From Phragmites australis (taxonomy: Eukaryota; Streptophyta; Magnoliopsida; Poales; Poaceae), in contig NC_084935.1 in assembly GCF_958298935.1 (NCBI RefSeq), positions 8,876,001 to 8,940,000 on the forward strand: a stretch of DNA of 64,000 nt, read 5' to 3'. Shown one piece after another: positions 13,221 to 25,340 of this stretch (position 1 is the stretch's first letter; each line of letters opens with the position of its first letter). Under the pieces are notes generated by a model. It saw only the letters and a list, made by a program, of their open reading frames with translations. It was not told the origin of the DNA and ran no database searches. The position numbers and the translations under genes are program-made.

Positions 13221-13812
13221 ATTTTTTTTTATTTTTCAATATTTACAAAAGTAGATGTCTATTTCAAAATATTATGTATCTACACTATCATCATCCATGG
13301 ATTAAACGCCAGCACCATTAAAAAAATAAAGATGTCATCCTTCCTATGGACGACAACTTAAAAAATAAAAAATAATACATAAAATTCAAAACATTATCTA
13401 AAAAGTTATAAAAATTTCAAAAAAAATATATTATAGAGGCTACTATAATCTATCTCTTAAAAAAATTCAACTCAAACCAATATTTTTACAATGAGAAAAA
13501 AATAAATTTTATGGTACACTGTCCGACAAAAAAACAAATTTTATGTGTACTATAAAATTTGTTTTTTTTTCTCATTGTACCATCATATTTTTATCTGAAT
13601 TTTTTAATCTAGAATATAGTATCCTTTACAATATATATATATATATATATATATAAAGAATTTTTCATGACTATTTTGATAGTTTTTTGAATTTTGAGAG
13701 TAATAGAACGCTGTATTTTTTTAAAGTTGTCACCCGCCAAAGTGGTAGTCTATATGTGCAATATTTCGAAATAAGCATGTACTTTTGTAAATATTAAAAA
13801 ATAAATAAAAAA
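13221..13812. mobile_element. AT-rich MITE with ~70-bp terminal inverted repeats
   Basis: The left end (TTTTTTATTTTTCAATATTT, then ACAAAAGTAGATG) is mirrored by the right end read in reverse (TTTATTTTTTAATATTTACA, then AAAGTACATGC). The interior phrase GAATTTTGAGAG near the right end also occurs in the MITE at 55105-55777, so both belong to one family. An (AT)n run sits inside. Flanking target duplications are not evident. Confidence 0.6.
13629..13655. repeat. (AT)n microsatellite
   Basis: A simple AT dinucleotide run inside the MITE. Confidence 0.9.
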
Positions 13813-13965
13813 GACTCGAGTGGGCTAGCGGGGAGTTTAATACGTGACACGCAGTTGGGTTGGGCTCGATCATGCTGGACCGGTGTGTCATGTGGGTTCT
13901 CCGCTCTTCTTGCGTTTGAGGATTCTGTGCGAGGTGCCTGGCTACAAGAGGCCTCAACCTGAGTG

Positions 13966-14240
13966 GCTCGGGTTTTTTTTTTATATTTTTTAACATTAAT
14001 ATTTAAATAAATAGATTCTTGATAAAAAAATTTGTACAAATAAACATATACCATTTTTTTTAAAATCGCAACCCTTTCAGAAGGCGGTTAGCATGACACG
14101 ATGGTATAAGTACCTCCTACCGCCCTCTGAGAGGACGGTTAGCGCCCGTGCTAAGCCCACTATGCGTGCCAACCCCTTACCGCTCTTTGAGAGGACGGTT
14201 AGCGCCCCTACCATCTTTTTAGGTGGCGGTTAGCTCAATT
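13966..14240. repeat. Left terminal repeat of MULE A with palindromic GGCGGTTAG units
   Basis: An AT-rich outer stretch is followed by about four units built around the dyad CCGCCCTCTGAGAGGACGG and its variants (near 14075, 14125, 14185, 14225). Each unit can fold on itself. The same architecture and phrases recur at 56100-56290 and 63860-63955, which ties MULE A to MULE B. Confidence 0.7.
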
Positions 14241-14529
14241 TTATTATAAAAATAATAAAAATCTTAGAAGTTATCTAAGATAAAAAATAATAAAAATCTA
14301 GAAAATATTAAAGTGAAGATAGAATAAATACATATAAGTGAAATGAAAAAACCACACTAAATTTTAGATAGAATGTTTACATGAGATGAGTACATGGAAT
14401 TTGAATATTACTAATAGCATATAGGCTACATGTAAGATACATACACAACTTAGATAATAGATTAAAAATGATATAAACACCTTGAATTAAATAAGTATAA
14501 CATTTAGTAGCATAAACATTACGGGCAAA

Positions 14530-15475
14530 ATGGCTCTCGAAGCTGTCTGTGCCTTATCTCCCGTTCCATCCAATGGTAATCGTATTCTGGGGATTTTTAT
14601 CTACGTGGTGCCAGTATATACTATCAAAGTTAGATCCCAGTCATTTGCCCCGTCGCTAGAGAATTCGCAACGACCTGGAGTTCTCTGAGGAGAAAGCAAG
14701 AAATCATCATCGTTAGAACCAACCCCTTTGGTTATGACGAAAGTGGTAGAAACACGTCCTCTTATGGTTGTTGTCGAACGATCACCTCTTTCACAGTGAG
14801 GGAAGTGCTTACCAACTTGTTGAAGTCGGCGAACGTGTGCGCCGAGAGGCAGTCTTGCATCTTAAAAATGAGGCCATTCATGAAACGATATCGTTTCTTC
14901 TTATCGATGTTGATCTCTTCCGGAGCATACTGTGCTAAGTAATTGAACACTTGCATGTACTCCATTACTGACTTGCCCCTCTGCTGGAGGTTCAGGAACT
15001 CTCGGTTCTTGATCAACATTAGCCCCTTTGGAATATGGAAGTCACGGAAGGCTTGGCGGAATTCCGCCTAAGAGATGTGATGACCGGTGGCGTGCCTGGC
15101 CAAGTGGTTGGTCCACCATGCACCGGTCGTGCCTTGGAGTTGATGGGCGGCGAAGAGAGCCTTCTCATGATCTTTGCGCCGAAAGAGAGTGAGCTTCTAC
15201 TTGATGGCACGAATTCAATGGTCAGTGTCAAGAGGATCCTCAGCCAGCGTGAAGATGGGCGACTGAGTTCGAAGAAAATCTAAGAAATCGTCTCGACGCC
15301 TGGCCCAACCTCCTCCATGAGGGGCCGTGTTACGCACGAGGGCCTCAAGAAGAGCAGTCTGAGCTTGGCGGTTCTGCTATATCTGCATTAGGACATCCTT
15401 CATACTCGACGGAGGAGGCGGCTCAGGATTGTTCTCATTAGAATCCTTAGGAATATCGCTACCGTGAGTCCTCAT
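14530..15475 (-). pseudogene. Ty3-gypsy gag (retrotransposon capsid) relic
   Basis: The minus strand from an ATG at 15475 gives MRTHGSDIPKDSNEN, then a proline-rich linker and a glutamine-rich stretch. A retrotransposon gag domain follows (WARRRDDFLDFLR near 15290; LARHATGHHISWAEFRQAF near 15070; FLNLQQRGKSVMEYMQVFNY near 14960; YAPEEINIDKKKRYRFMNGL near 14900). It is the capsid-like protein of a plant Ty3-gypsy element. At least one frameshift breaks it (near 15220). No zinc knuckle, protease, reverse transcriptase or integrase follows, so the element is truncated on its 3' side near 14530. Confidence 0.85.
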
Positions 15476-16221
15476 ACTATTGTGATGATAAGATGAAAAG
15501 AGACAAAAGTCAAACTCCGACATATATCAAGCAAGTGTTATTTTCACTATGTCGGAAATCGCTTACTTGGGCCCATATACAATTTGTTGATGACAATGCA
15601 TGCTCAAAAGTATGGTACGAAATGAACAATAGAGTATGAAAATATGCTCGATCCTTATCTACAGATTTCTTTCTCGAGTGTATCTCTCTCAAACAATCAT
15701 CACAATCATATTCATCACCCTTCGCACGAAAAGAATAAGTACTCATGCGAACGGTGCTTGTGCAACTCACCGCACAAGCGACATCTCATACGTTATTGCC
15801 AACATATTCACATCCCGTACCATCGCCTTACGGGACACCCCATTTAATCACCACATAGGTAAATGACCACATCTACCATCGTATGGTAGATGTTCATACA
15901 TTATTACTAATGTATTCACTTTTCATACCATCGCTATATGGAACATACCAGGCTTATACATCGCACTGGTTGAGCCCTCGATATTTGCCTGTCGGGATGC
16001 GTCGATGTAACATGATTAACGAATGCATCATAATAGGAAACAACACAATGCATAAAGACACACTCTAAATGCAACAAACAAGCACATATTACACTTAGGG
16101 GAATAGTATAGCAAGTTTGTACATATTAACACGAAGAGGTACAAAAAGAAACTTGTACTCAGTGGATTTGACACACTTGCTAACCTACGTCCTAAGCATT
16201 TTTATGCTACTTCATTAAATC
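15476..16221 (-). other. Gypsy 5' leader between primer-binding site and gag
   Basis: This non-coding sequence lies between the LTR/primer-binding site and the gag start codon. Two related blocks near 15770-15850 and 15880-15960 share a CATACCATCGC phrase, suggesting a small internal duplication. No protein is recognised. Confidence 0.6.
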
Positions 16222-16238
16222 AGGCTCTGATAACACAC
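16222..16238 (-). other. Primer-binding site (initiator tRNA-Met type)
   Basis: Read on the minus strand just inside the LTR end, the sequence is TGTTATCAGAGCC. This differs at one position from TGGTATCAGAGCC, the complement of the initiator Met-tRNA 3' end used by many plant LTR retrotransposons. Its position fixes the LTR inner edge at 16239 and the element orientation as minus. Confidence 0.8.
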
Positions 16239-19200
16239 TGTAAGGAACCATCTAAATAGTATTTTAATTAATCATTAAATTGATAATTTACTTAATTATG
16301 ATTTCAATGATTAATCAGAATACAGCTCCGGTAGTCCTGACACGTGTTTTGTACTAAGATCGGAACACATGCCTTTCCAATATATTGCATCACAACAAAG
16401 CTTAATAAAGAGCAAATAATTTAATTATATTACAAGTTCTTAAGCATCCACAATTTCTTACAATTTATAGCAAAAGAGAGCTATAAAGGGATTGAAACTA
16501 ATCAACTCATAGACAAAAGAGAACTATGTAGCGAAAGCTAAAACTATAAACAACAAAAGGAGGATGGATCCATATGCCCTTAGGCTCTATCACAAAAAGC
16601 ACGACCTCAGAGTAGTTGCCTACTCATGCCCGTCACCACCCTCGACAGGCATGAAGTAGCCAAAGACTAGCTCCTCCTCACTGGTAGTACCTGAAAGAGC
16701 AGTGTGAGTATGAAGATACTCGCAAAACTTAATCCATATTGGGTACTTATAGAGAACCCAACTCCAAAGATTATGAATTAAGATGTAAGTAAGAATACAA
16801 CTACATGGTTAAGTAAATTTATATGCGAAAGCAAAATTTAACAAAAACATGTGTGAGCATCTAGACTTAACCAACATAATTATCTAACCTATAACCACTA
16901 ACTAAATATATATGTAAAAGGAACCATAGTAATAATATCTGTAAAGAACCATCTCAACCTATCAAACATCTCAATCCACATTCGTAACTCTACAACTGTG
17001 CAAATGGACAAAAGCATACTCATAACTAAGAGCGTGGTATTTCAAAATATTTTTACACCTTGCAGGGAGTATAACTTTGCCCACAAGACTCGATGACCAT
17101 ACAGCTTGAGTGACCACACAGTTTCACCCAAGGGGTACTCATGCCAACCTTTCCCAATAAGTCTCAACCATTTAAATCAGGCATCGCTCGGTGCGGAGCC
17201 CACTTAGGTTAACTCCCGAAGCAACCTCAAGTGTCTCTTACAGCCCGCCTGCTCACACCGTCGATGTGCAAGCTCAAATGGTCATAGCTACAGAGGTATT
17301 CAGCTTATTTTACCATTAGATCGTCATGTGGTAAGTACGGTAAGTACTAGAGCTAACTGTAACAACAATCGGTGCTTAAGTGACACAAATAGTCTTTGGT
17401 GTCTGGGTTGCTCTCCCGACCAAAATCAGGGAACTCCACATCGGGGCAGGAGAAATACCCCTAACACCATCCACATCTCGCCTTATCCTCACTACTCGTC
17501 CCAACCCACACTATCAACCCAACATGATTATCAATGTGACAGTAATTAAATCATATAGCTCACGAACGGGAGTTGAATAGCCGCTCAACTTCTACCGAAA
17601 AATCTATGCATGGATAAACATTTTGATTAGACCATCATCAAGTTAAACTCCGGTTACAAGGAGGTGGATCACAAATAATTCAAGACGAGGTGTAATGCAT
17701 CGACATTGGTTCTACCCATACAAGACCTGATATCGACTCGACAACATGCATAGCGTACATAAAGCATATTTATCATATTAGATACATATGATCCAAATTA
17801 GTGGAGGGAATATGATTAGATGCTTGCCTTGCTGCTCAAGCAGCTGCCAGATGCTACCCACAAAGAATTCACAGAACCCGTGTGGCTTGGTGTCACTTTC
17901 AACCACACCCACGTTATGCTCCGGATCGTCGTTCACTAAAGAAGAACACATGCAATGATGAATATGAATGAAGTGCAACAATGTATGCTACTATATGCAT
18001 AACAACAAGCTGAAAGTGAAAGACATGCGAAATAATAGCAAACTTTGTGATATAAACAACTTCGAAAAGCTAACAGGAGGTCGGAGACTCCGGATCGAAC
18101 TCGGAATATCTAGGTTCCGGAGCCTCCGGGTTGTACTCTGGATAGGGTTCTAAGTTAGCCATTTTTTAATTAACCCGAAAGGTCCAGGCTGAGTCTGAAT
18201 ATTCCGGGTTAGGCCGAAATGTCCGGGTGAGGCTCCGAACGAGAGTTCTCTGATAAATCTAAATCGAATTAACTCGGAACCTCCGGGCTATACTCGGAAT
18301 CTCTAGGTTGGGTGGATTATCTGAGTGAGACTCCGAGCGATAGTGCTCGGTTAAAATCTCTCGATTTAACCCGGAACCTTTGGGTTGTTCAGATTTGAGC
18401 CTCTCGATGATTTTCCTCGGCCGATTCGACTCGCATGTTAAATCTATCCTACATAAGCATACATATACACTATATAAAGGGTTCTAGACTCAAATTGCAC
18501 TATAAACCATAATGGTTTTTTGCAAAAATTATCGGGATTTTCACTGGGCTACCTAGACTATTCGGGTTCTGCCCGGACTATCCGGGTTGCTGCAGAGAGC
18601 ATTTCTTCGCGTGGAGAAATGGTCGATTTGATTTGCAAGCTTTCTCGATCCAAAGAGAAAAGGTTTTGCACTAGTTTGTGGACTCTAAACTTCATCTACC
18701 AACACGACAACTCAATTCCATGACTTAAACTCATCCAAAGCCTCAAAATCACTTCTAAGCATCAAGAACACGAAAAGCGTTGCAACTTCGCAACCGAAGC
18801 TCCAAACTCGGAATTTATCCAACTAAAACATGCATCCTTGCCATGGGAGCCTAGGAGACTCACCCAAGATGTTTTGCCGAGGTTGGTAACCATCGGTGGA
18901 AAAGCTCAGGAAGAGGAAGAATGCCGGTACTACTCGTGTTTCAACCAAGAACATCAAAAGACATCCAAACGGGCTCGAATCCTTCGGGAAAACAAAAATA
19001 AATTGGATGGATGAAGAGCTTAGGAGCTAGTGATTGCGTGAATACCACATACATACCTCGATTTGGCTTCTCGAGGGAGAAAGAGAGAGAAATTGAGAGA
19101 GAGGGGGAGCTCAGGCTGCACGGTGGGAGGGAAAGAGCTGGGAGAGTGAGGGGGAGAGAGTGAGTTGGTGGGGGCTGTTGCCCCAAGAGGAGATGGGGTG

Positions 19201-19410
19201 GTTAGCCACCCCTGTGGGCCCCGCATACTAGAGAAAGAAGCCAATTTTAACTGCAAATTTATTTCTTTCTCTCCTAATTTTTTTTATCTCATCCAATTAA
19301 CTTAAAACCAAGTGCTCTAATGCTCTGAAACAAAATTACTCAAAATTAAACCTAATGCTTATGAAGCATGATTAGGCTTAATTACGTAATTACGGCTTCG
19401 GGATGTGACA
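16239..19410 (-). repeat. Long terminal repeat (5' LTR) of a Ty3-gypsy element, 3.17 kb
   Basis: On the minus strand the LTR starts TGTCACATCCCGAAG at 19410 and ends TTCCTTACA at 16239, giving the usual TG...CA ends. It is followed by the primer-binding site and gag. It joins PMD sequence of MULE A at 19411 with no gap, so the insertion point is exact. The partner LTR is missing. The ORFs inside it are not coding. Confidence 0.85.
18060..18640. repeat. Degenerate CCGGGTT-rich repeat array inside the LTR
   Basis: Variants of ACTCCGGATCGAACTCGGAA, CCTCCGGGTTGTACTC and CCGGACTATCCGGGTT recur about every 40-60 bp. They alternate between CGGA and TCCGG halves, so small dyads form repeatedly. It looks like an expanded LTR-internal satellite. 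Confidence 0.6.
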
Positions 19411-19850
19411 GCTACGTTCTGCAATGTTGGAGCCATCTCGCCGCAGGGGAGGTGGAAAGTGTGAGTCTCAGGCCTCTACCAATCGACCAATGCAACAATC
19501 AGTGAGTGGTCGAAATAGAATTGCCTCGCAACTGCCTTACGGTTCTCTATCACTCAGGCCTCTACCAAACGGCATAACGGTAGGAATCCAGATGCTGCCA
19601 ACCTATAGCATTTGGAATATTAACTAAATGTAGAACATGTAATAAATAAATAATCAGGAACATACACAGCTAAATTGCGACATACCGGTGCTTCCAACGA
19701 TCGTCGATCGTAAGTAACTTCCTGGGGCCATGTGGTCGGAAAACCCCTAACTCTATTTGGTGAACAGCAGATAAGAAGCCGCAGTGCTTCTTATCCACTG
19801 CAGGGTCAAGAAGCTCGGGGTCGGTGGGTGCACCATATCTGCATTGAAAC
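19411..19850 (-). pseudogene. Plant mobile domain (PMD) gene fragment of MULE A
   Basis: Two blocks on the minus strand match the opening of the PMD gene of MULE B. One at about 19836-19688 has a start codon at 19836, then a LLDPAVDKKHCGFLSAVHQ-type peptide, and ends in a GT donor. The other at about 19610-19411 reads LASGFLPLCRLVE, with FHLPCGEMAP near the end. The match stops exactly where the gypsy LTR begins. A one-base difference near the start and in-frame stops make it non-functional. The segment between the blocks corresponds to intron 1 of the MULE B copy. Confidence 0.75.
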
Positions 19851-20039
19851 TAAATTTAAATAGTCTGTATCATACATATACACATAGTTACATAAACAAT
19901 ATATAACATACAGGCCCACACAGTTACATGAATAGATTACAACATATAGGTACACAATCAAATATAAATGTAAGATCCAAATACAACGTACATAGGTAAG
20001 ATGATTAGTTTACAAATATAAAATCGAGATACACTAAAC

Positions 20040-21180
20040 ACATTCACACTTGAACGTTGTCATGACCCCATCTACATAGCAGGTGCATTTTTTTGGACAA
20101 TTTTTGTATGTGTGACCATTTTTATCGCACTTGCCGCATCGTGTCACCCTTAGACCTACCTCAGATTCAGCCATATCATTTTGAATCTGCTGAGTTTGTC
20201 AACATCCTAGTGTTTACTTCATCTTCTCTTTATCTACCACGTATTGGCGCAGGACCTGTATCACGTATAAACGTGTCAACAATGTCATAGCCATAAAGCT
20301 CATGATTTCATGTCTTCAGTATCTAATCCTTTATAAAGTAGCATGAAATATATTGTAAGGGCAGCATATTAGACTCCCAACATGCAGCTATGACGTGTGT
20401 GCACTGCATGTGTATCAATTGCGACTTCTGGCACGTACATATGCATGTTCTATTCCTAAGTACACACTCTTGCACATGACGCTCACGTCACCCACCCCTA
20501 TGATCCTTATCCCGGCACAAGATATTGAACCTGTGCTTCACAGTTCCCTCCTGATTTACGCGGTGCATATATGCCTTCTTTGTGGCCTTCTCCATGCAGT
20601 CATATAGCGTCGATCCATACAGCATACAGTTATATGTCATTGCCTTTGAAGCACCTGCGTAGCGATCAATGAAATATCTGCAAGTTTCATGCATAATGCC
20701 TTCAACAATTCCAACAAGTAGGAGGGACCTCATACCTCACATAATCCAGTTGTAGATCTTAGCAAAATTTGTTATCATTATCCCATACCTTGCCCCTCCA
20801 ATGTCGTACATCAATGCTTATTTATCTCTTTTCTCATTTTGTATCCACTACGAAAAATTCCTAACAGCTGACCTTGGCCTCCTTACTATCTAGAGAATAT
20901 CTATTGGGATGGGTTCAAGAGCAATCGACTCATCTCTAGTGTCTGCTACCTCACCTGTCTGTTTTATGGTTAGTTCGTCTAGTCTTATCCATAGTGCGTT
21001 GAACTTTCTCTGCTGGTTTTGGCTGCATAATTTTTTAAAAAGATTCATCAAGTCCTTATTTTTAAATTGTCTGTAAAAATTTGCACCCATATGTCTCATG
21101 CACCACCTGCTCTTCAAGTGGGGCCACTTTGCTCGTACACACCGTCGAACTCCCCAAAGTACACTAAATAGCACGGCTTA
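20040..21180 (-). pseudogene. MuDR-type transposase relic of MULE A (C-terminal half)
   Basis: On the minus strand, 21174-20890 gives WPHLKSRWCMRHMGANFYRQ, followed by FKNKDLMNLFKKLC. 20850-20490 gives YGIMITNFAKIYNWIM and CRYFIDRYAGASKAM. 20470-20280 gives the SWIM zinc finger (CTCQKSQLIHMQCTHVIAAC) and a KTxNHELYGYDIVDTF segment. These follow the MULE B transposase closely. The MuDR DNA-binding domain and first catalytic aspartates are absent (truncated at 21180), and several frameshifts and stops are present. Confidence 0.85.
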
Positions 21181-21740
21181 GCACAACTCTCAGCTTAAAC
21201 ACATATTATTAGGGATCTAGTTGAAAATAACACATCAACAGCTTGCACACAACCACTATAGTCCTTTCATTGGTTCTACTAAGTCCCTTAATGATATGCT
21301 AAAATCTAGAGATCTACACCGCTAGGACCATAACCAATATGATCTTCACCATAATATATCTGAAAATATAGTTTATCGGACATCCCTAAAAACATCCAAA
21401 AATATGGCTAACCTTAATACTGAAAAACTATAATTCTGATTATCAAAAGTCCGACAAAATTATCAAAACTGATGATCACCTAACAATACGTTTAGTTCGC
21501 TACAATCAATATTGCTCCTAAGCAATCTAGCCAATTTAAACTAATTAAACCCCCCATCTACTTAATACAGTTTCTAATTATCTATAGTTATTACCTACAT
21601 CACTATTCTATAAAATCTAGATAATCGAAGCTATCATACTCTAAATACAATTATACATCTCATAGTTATCCTACCATGTTGAAATAGATTTTTATAATAT
21701 ACTACAAAAGATAGGAAAACCTTATTTTCTGATTACCTTG
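21181..21740. other. MULE A interior, unassigned
   Basis: AT-rich sequence without a recognisable match to the rest of the transposase. No gene seen. Confidence 0.4.
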
Positions 21741-21750
21741 CTAAACCCTA

Positions 21751-23660
21751 GATCTTATATAATATAACGGAATAAATCCATTTTATTTCCTTGAACTATC
21801 ATGTTTGTCCTGATAACCCCATGAACTTTTAAACCATTAATTTTACTCCCACGAACTATCAATATTGTCCATTTACCCCCCGAAATGGTTTTTCTCGGTG
21901 GTTTTGATGACGTAGTGGCGGTTTCACCACGTGGCAGTACTAGTCAGTGTGCAGACATCAGTGTCGCACATTAATTCGATTTTCCTTTAGAAAAATAATT
22001 CATGAAAATAGATTATTCCGAAAAATAGGTTTTATGTTTAGGAAAAATCCCAAAAAATATAAAATAATTTAGATAAAGGTTTTAATATGTTTCTAGCTCT
22101 AATTTTATTTCTAAAAATATTATTTAATGTTTTTCTAGTGTAAAAATTATTCCAAAAATGTTAGAATAAATGTTTTAATTTGGAAAATAGTTTTAAAAAT
22201 ATAGATTAATTATGATAAAGTTTAAAATATTTTCTTTATAAAATAAATGCTTTTAATATATTTTGTTATATATAAAATTAGTTTTAATTCTAGAAAATTA
22301 GGTTTAATTCCAGAAAAATAGTTTTCGTCATTTTTAGCCGTAGTTTTCGCGTCGTTTCTAGCCATTTAAAATTAGTTTAGCCATACTTTTTGGATATATT
22401 TTGGGCACATTTGAGTACATTTTGAGCACATTTTGGCATATGTGGACATATTTGGCCATATTTTAGTCACATTTGGGGCATATTTAGCCACATTTTGACA
22501 CATTTTAGCCAAATTTTGGTCACATTTTGGTCATATTTGGGCACATTTTTAGCACATTTGGACATATTTTGGTCACATTTGGGCATATTTGGCCACATTT
22601 GGGCACATTTAGCCATATTTTGGACATATTTGAGCACATTTTGGTACATTTTGGCATATTTGAGCAAATTTGACCATATTTTGTCCAAATATGCCCAAAA
22701 TATGCTCAAAATATGCCCAAAATATGCCCAAAACATGCCTAAAATGTGTCCAAATATGGCCAAATAAGCCTAAAATGTGACCAAATGTGCCTAAAATGTT
22801 CCCAAATTTAGCAAAAAATTATCAAAAACGTGCTCAAAATGTGTTTAAAATGGGCCCAAATGTGCCCAAAATGCACCTGAATGTGACCAAAATGTGACTA
22901 AAATGTGTCAAAATGTGACCAAATGTGCCAAATGTGGCTAAAATATGGTCAAATGTGTCCAGATGTGCCAAAATATACTCAACTGTGCCCAAAATGTGTC
23001 AAAAAGTACGGCTAACTAATTTTAAATGCCTAGAAACGACACGAAAACTATGGCTAAAAATGATGAAAACTATTTTCTAGAATTAAACCTAATTTTTCTA
23101 GAATTAAAACTAATTTTATATACAACAAAATATATTAAAAGCATTTATTTTATCAAAGAAAATATTTTTAAACTTTATCAGAATTAATCTATATTTTCTA
23201 AAACTATTTTCCAAATTAAAACATTTATTCTAACATTTTTGGAATAATCTTTACACTAGAAAAACATTAAATAATATTTACAGAAATAAAAAATAGAGCT
23301 AAACACATATTAAAACTTTTATCTAAATCATTTTATATTTTTTGGATTTTTTTCTAAACATAAAACCTATTTTTCGGAATAATCTATTTTCATGAATTAT
23401 TTTTCTAAAGAAAAATCAAGTTACTGCACAACGCTGATGGTAGCACGTTGATTGGACACGCTGACTAGGACTATCACGTGACGAAACCGCCACCACATTA
23501 TCAAAACCACGGAGAAAAACCACTCCGAGGGGTAAAATGGACGGTATTGATAGTTTGGAGGAGTAAAATGGACAGTTTAAAAGTTTAGAGTTATCCGGAC
23601 AAACATAATAGTTTGAGAGAATAAAATGAACTTATTTATAATATAATTACTATTATATCA
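21751..23660. mobile_element. Foldback element: ~0.9-kb arms forming one giant hairpin
   Basis: The left arm (21751 to about 22680) and right arm (about 22680-23660) are imperfect reverse complements over almost their whole length. GGAATAAATCCATTTTATTT pairs with the region ending near 23635. The GTGGTTTTGATGACGTAGTG segment pairs with CCACATTATCAAAACCACGG. The GTTTTCGCGTCGTTTCTAGCC segment pairs with the stretch near 23025. The core is made of short mirrored repeats. The 10-mer CTAAACCCTA occurs on both sides (21741-21750 and 23661-23670), a candidate target duplication. There is no coding capacity. Confidence 0.85.
22390..23000. repeat. Central array of short degenerate repeats, inverted about 22680
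   Basis: Left of about 22680 the strand is built of repeats such as CACATTTTGGNCATATTTGG. Right of it the same unit appears in inverse (CCAAATATGNCCAAAATGTG). The ORFs that run through it on both strands (22467-22767) are by-products of the periodicity. Confidence 0.8.
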
Positions 23661-23670
23661 CTAAACCCTA

Positions 23671-24077
23671 GGTCTAGTGGTTTTTTAATTACTAATGAAA
23701 ACATCAGTCTAAAAAATTACCAAAAATCAATATCCTAAATCGATAAATTAAAAACAATAGGTTTTCACCGCGCTACCTACCTCTCCTGTTATCCCTCTCT
23801 CTTTCTTTTTTAAGATTTAAATACATATTTTAACTGATTTTTAACCTATTTATTATATGTTGGGTAGGAAAAGGGACATACAGTAGCAGGCTAACCACCC
23901 CTTTATAGAACGATAAAGAGGACGCTCGGGGATGTACCACCTTCTAATTGGACAAGTAGAGGTAGCATGGGTGCTCGAGGGTGGGACCTATCCACCCATA
24001 ACATGATGGCAAAAAGTACTTGACATACTACCGCTCCTAAATATTAATGTTATAAAATCTTAAAAAAAAACTCGAGC
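23671..24077. repeat. Candidate right terminal region of MULE A
   Basis: GCTAACCACCCCTTTATAG (near 23910) is a degenerate version of the GCTAACCGCC units of the left end. The last 40 bp (about 24038-24077) match the inverted outer left end at most positions. The middle is diverged. Confidence 0.45.
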
Positions 24078-24521
24078 GGCTCTGCTGAAGACGAAGCTAC
24101 GAACGTGTGATCTACCCGCACGACAAGAAACGGCCGGCCTTTACCCCTGTCGCAAAGATCAAGGGTTTGCCTCGACGTGCACGCGCACGCTAACGCCCAT
24201 GCCCAGAGCCTGTATGCTACCATGTACAGTCGTGTTTGTATGGCAAATGCTGCACATATCAAGTGACATTGCAGTTGAACCACAAATCGATTATCAGTAC
24301 AAGTTTTGGATGCTCAATATTGAAAACAGAGCATGATGATATATGCACTGCGGCCCTAATAACTACCAAGGTGGCCTGTGTAACTAGATTATCTGGAGGG
24401 TAAAAATAGTTAAGAAAATGACAATATAACCTTGAATGTCTGTTTCTTTCATATTTACACAACATATATATGGAAACTTTACCCTTTGGTTATCCACGAC
24501 TTCATTGGTGTTCCTTATCGT
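24078..24521. other. Intergenic, no gene recognised
   Basis: Short ORFs on the minus strand here match no family I know. No repeat structure noted. Confidence 0.5.
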
Positions 24522-25340
24522 CGTCGTAGGTCATTGTTACCTTATTTAATTCAATCAAGCATAGTCGCATATGATTGTTCATTTGGTCAAAAAAAAAAAA
24601 GACTAAAACCTTGCCCAAGCACAGCTCACATTTTCTGCTTTGTTGATCCACAGCGTTGTCTCCGCTCCACCATCTCCAGCCCAACAGGTTACGCCTTGCC
24701 TCGCACCTGCTTGTCGTTGCGGCGCAGCCCAAACCTTCAAGATGATGTTCATGTCCTTGTTGCCGATCCCATCTCACTGTCATAGGTCATCGTTTCCCAA
24801 TCAAACATTATCGCATGGGCTTGTTCAGCTGATGTACAAAGATTTAAACCTTGCCCTCCCCCGCTGGCCGCCGAAACCGTGAGATGCATGGCCCAAGCCC
24901 AGCTCTCACGTTCCATGACGTAGTCTTTGTGGATTGTCACTGTCTGCCTGTCTCATGTCACCGAGATCTGCCATCTCCGTTCTGTCTCTCGTTGTCGACC
25001 CTTCGTCACTGTGGTAAGTCATAGTTTCCCTAACAAATTAAATGAAGCATAGTCAAATAAGCTAGTTCAGTTGGCTGTGTACAATAACTCGTATCTTGCC
25101 CTCGCCCGTCTGTCACCGCGACCGCTCTGAGTGGCCCAAGTCCGACTCCCATGTTCTGCCTTCTGATCTACAACATCGTTTGTGTCACTTGTCGATGCCA
25201 CACATCATCGCTCTACCATCTCCGACTTTCCTCGCACCAGCCTGACGCCGCACCGTCCAGCTGCACGTCCCAAACCCGGCACGACGACGCTCATGTCCTC
25301 CATGCCGATCTGTTTCTTCTTCGGTATCACTTAGTTTGGA
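24522..25340. repeat. Three diverged tandem repeat units (~230-330 bp)
   Basis: Units start near 24527, 24783 and 25015. Each opens with a TAGGTCATCGTTTCCC-like phrase. A CAAACATTATCGCATGGGCT-like phrase follows, then an AACCTTGCCC-like phrase, a GGCCCAAGCCCAGCTCTCA-like phrase and CGCTCCACCATCTCC. The order is conserved while the sequence has drifted. No family-level protein similarity was recognised. Confidence 0.65.

Larger units (their letters stand above)
13966..24077 (-). mobile_element. MULE A: decayed Mutator-like element with nested insertions
   Basis: The minus strand carries MuDR-type transposase relics (about 21180-20040) followed by a plant-mobile-domain fragment (19850-19411), the same order as in the intact-length relative at 56036-64000. 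The left terminus (GCTCGGG, then T-rich DNA with AACATTAATATTTAAATAAA) begins at 13966. An inverted counterpart (CTAAATATTAATGTTATAAA, ending CTCGAGC) lies at about 24038-24077. The span holds a truncated Ty3-gypsy element (about 14530-19410) that interrupts the PMD fragment and a foldback element (21751-23660). No clean target duplication was seen, and the right end is tentative. Confidence 0.65.

Noticed and set aside
15035..15283. 82-codon plus-strand ORF
   Set aside because: Antisense shadow of the gypsy gag relic.
22467..22767. Overlapping sense and antisense ORFs of ~90-98 codons
   Set aside because: They follow the periodicity of the foldback element core and encode repeat peptides only.
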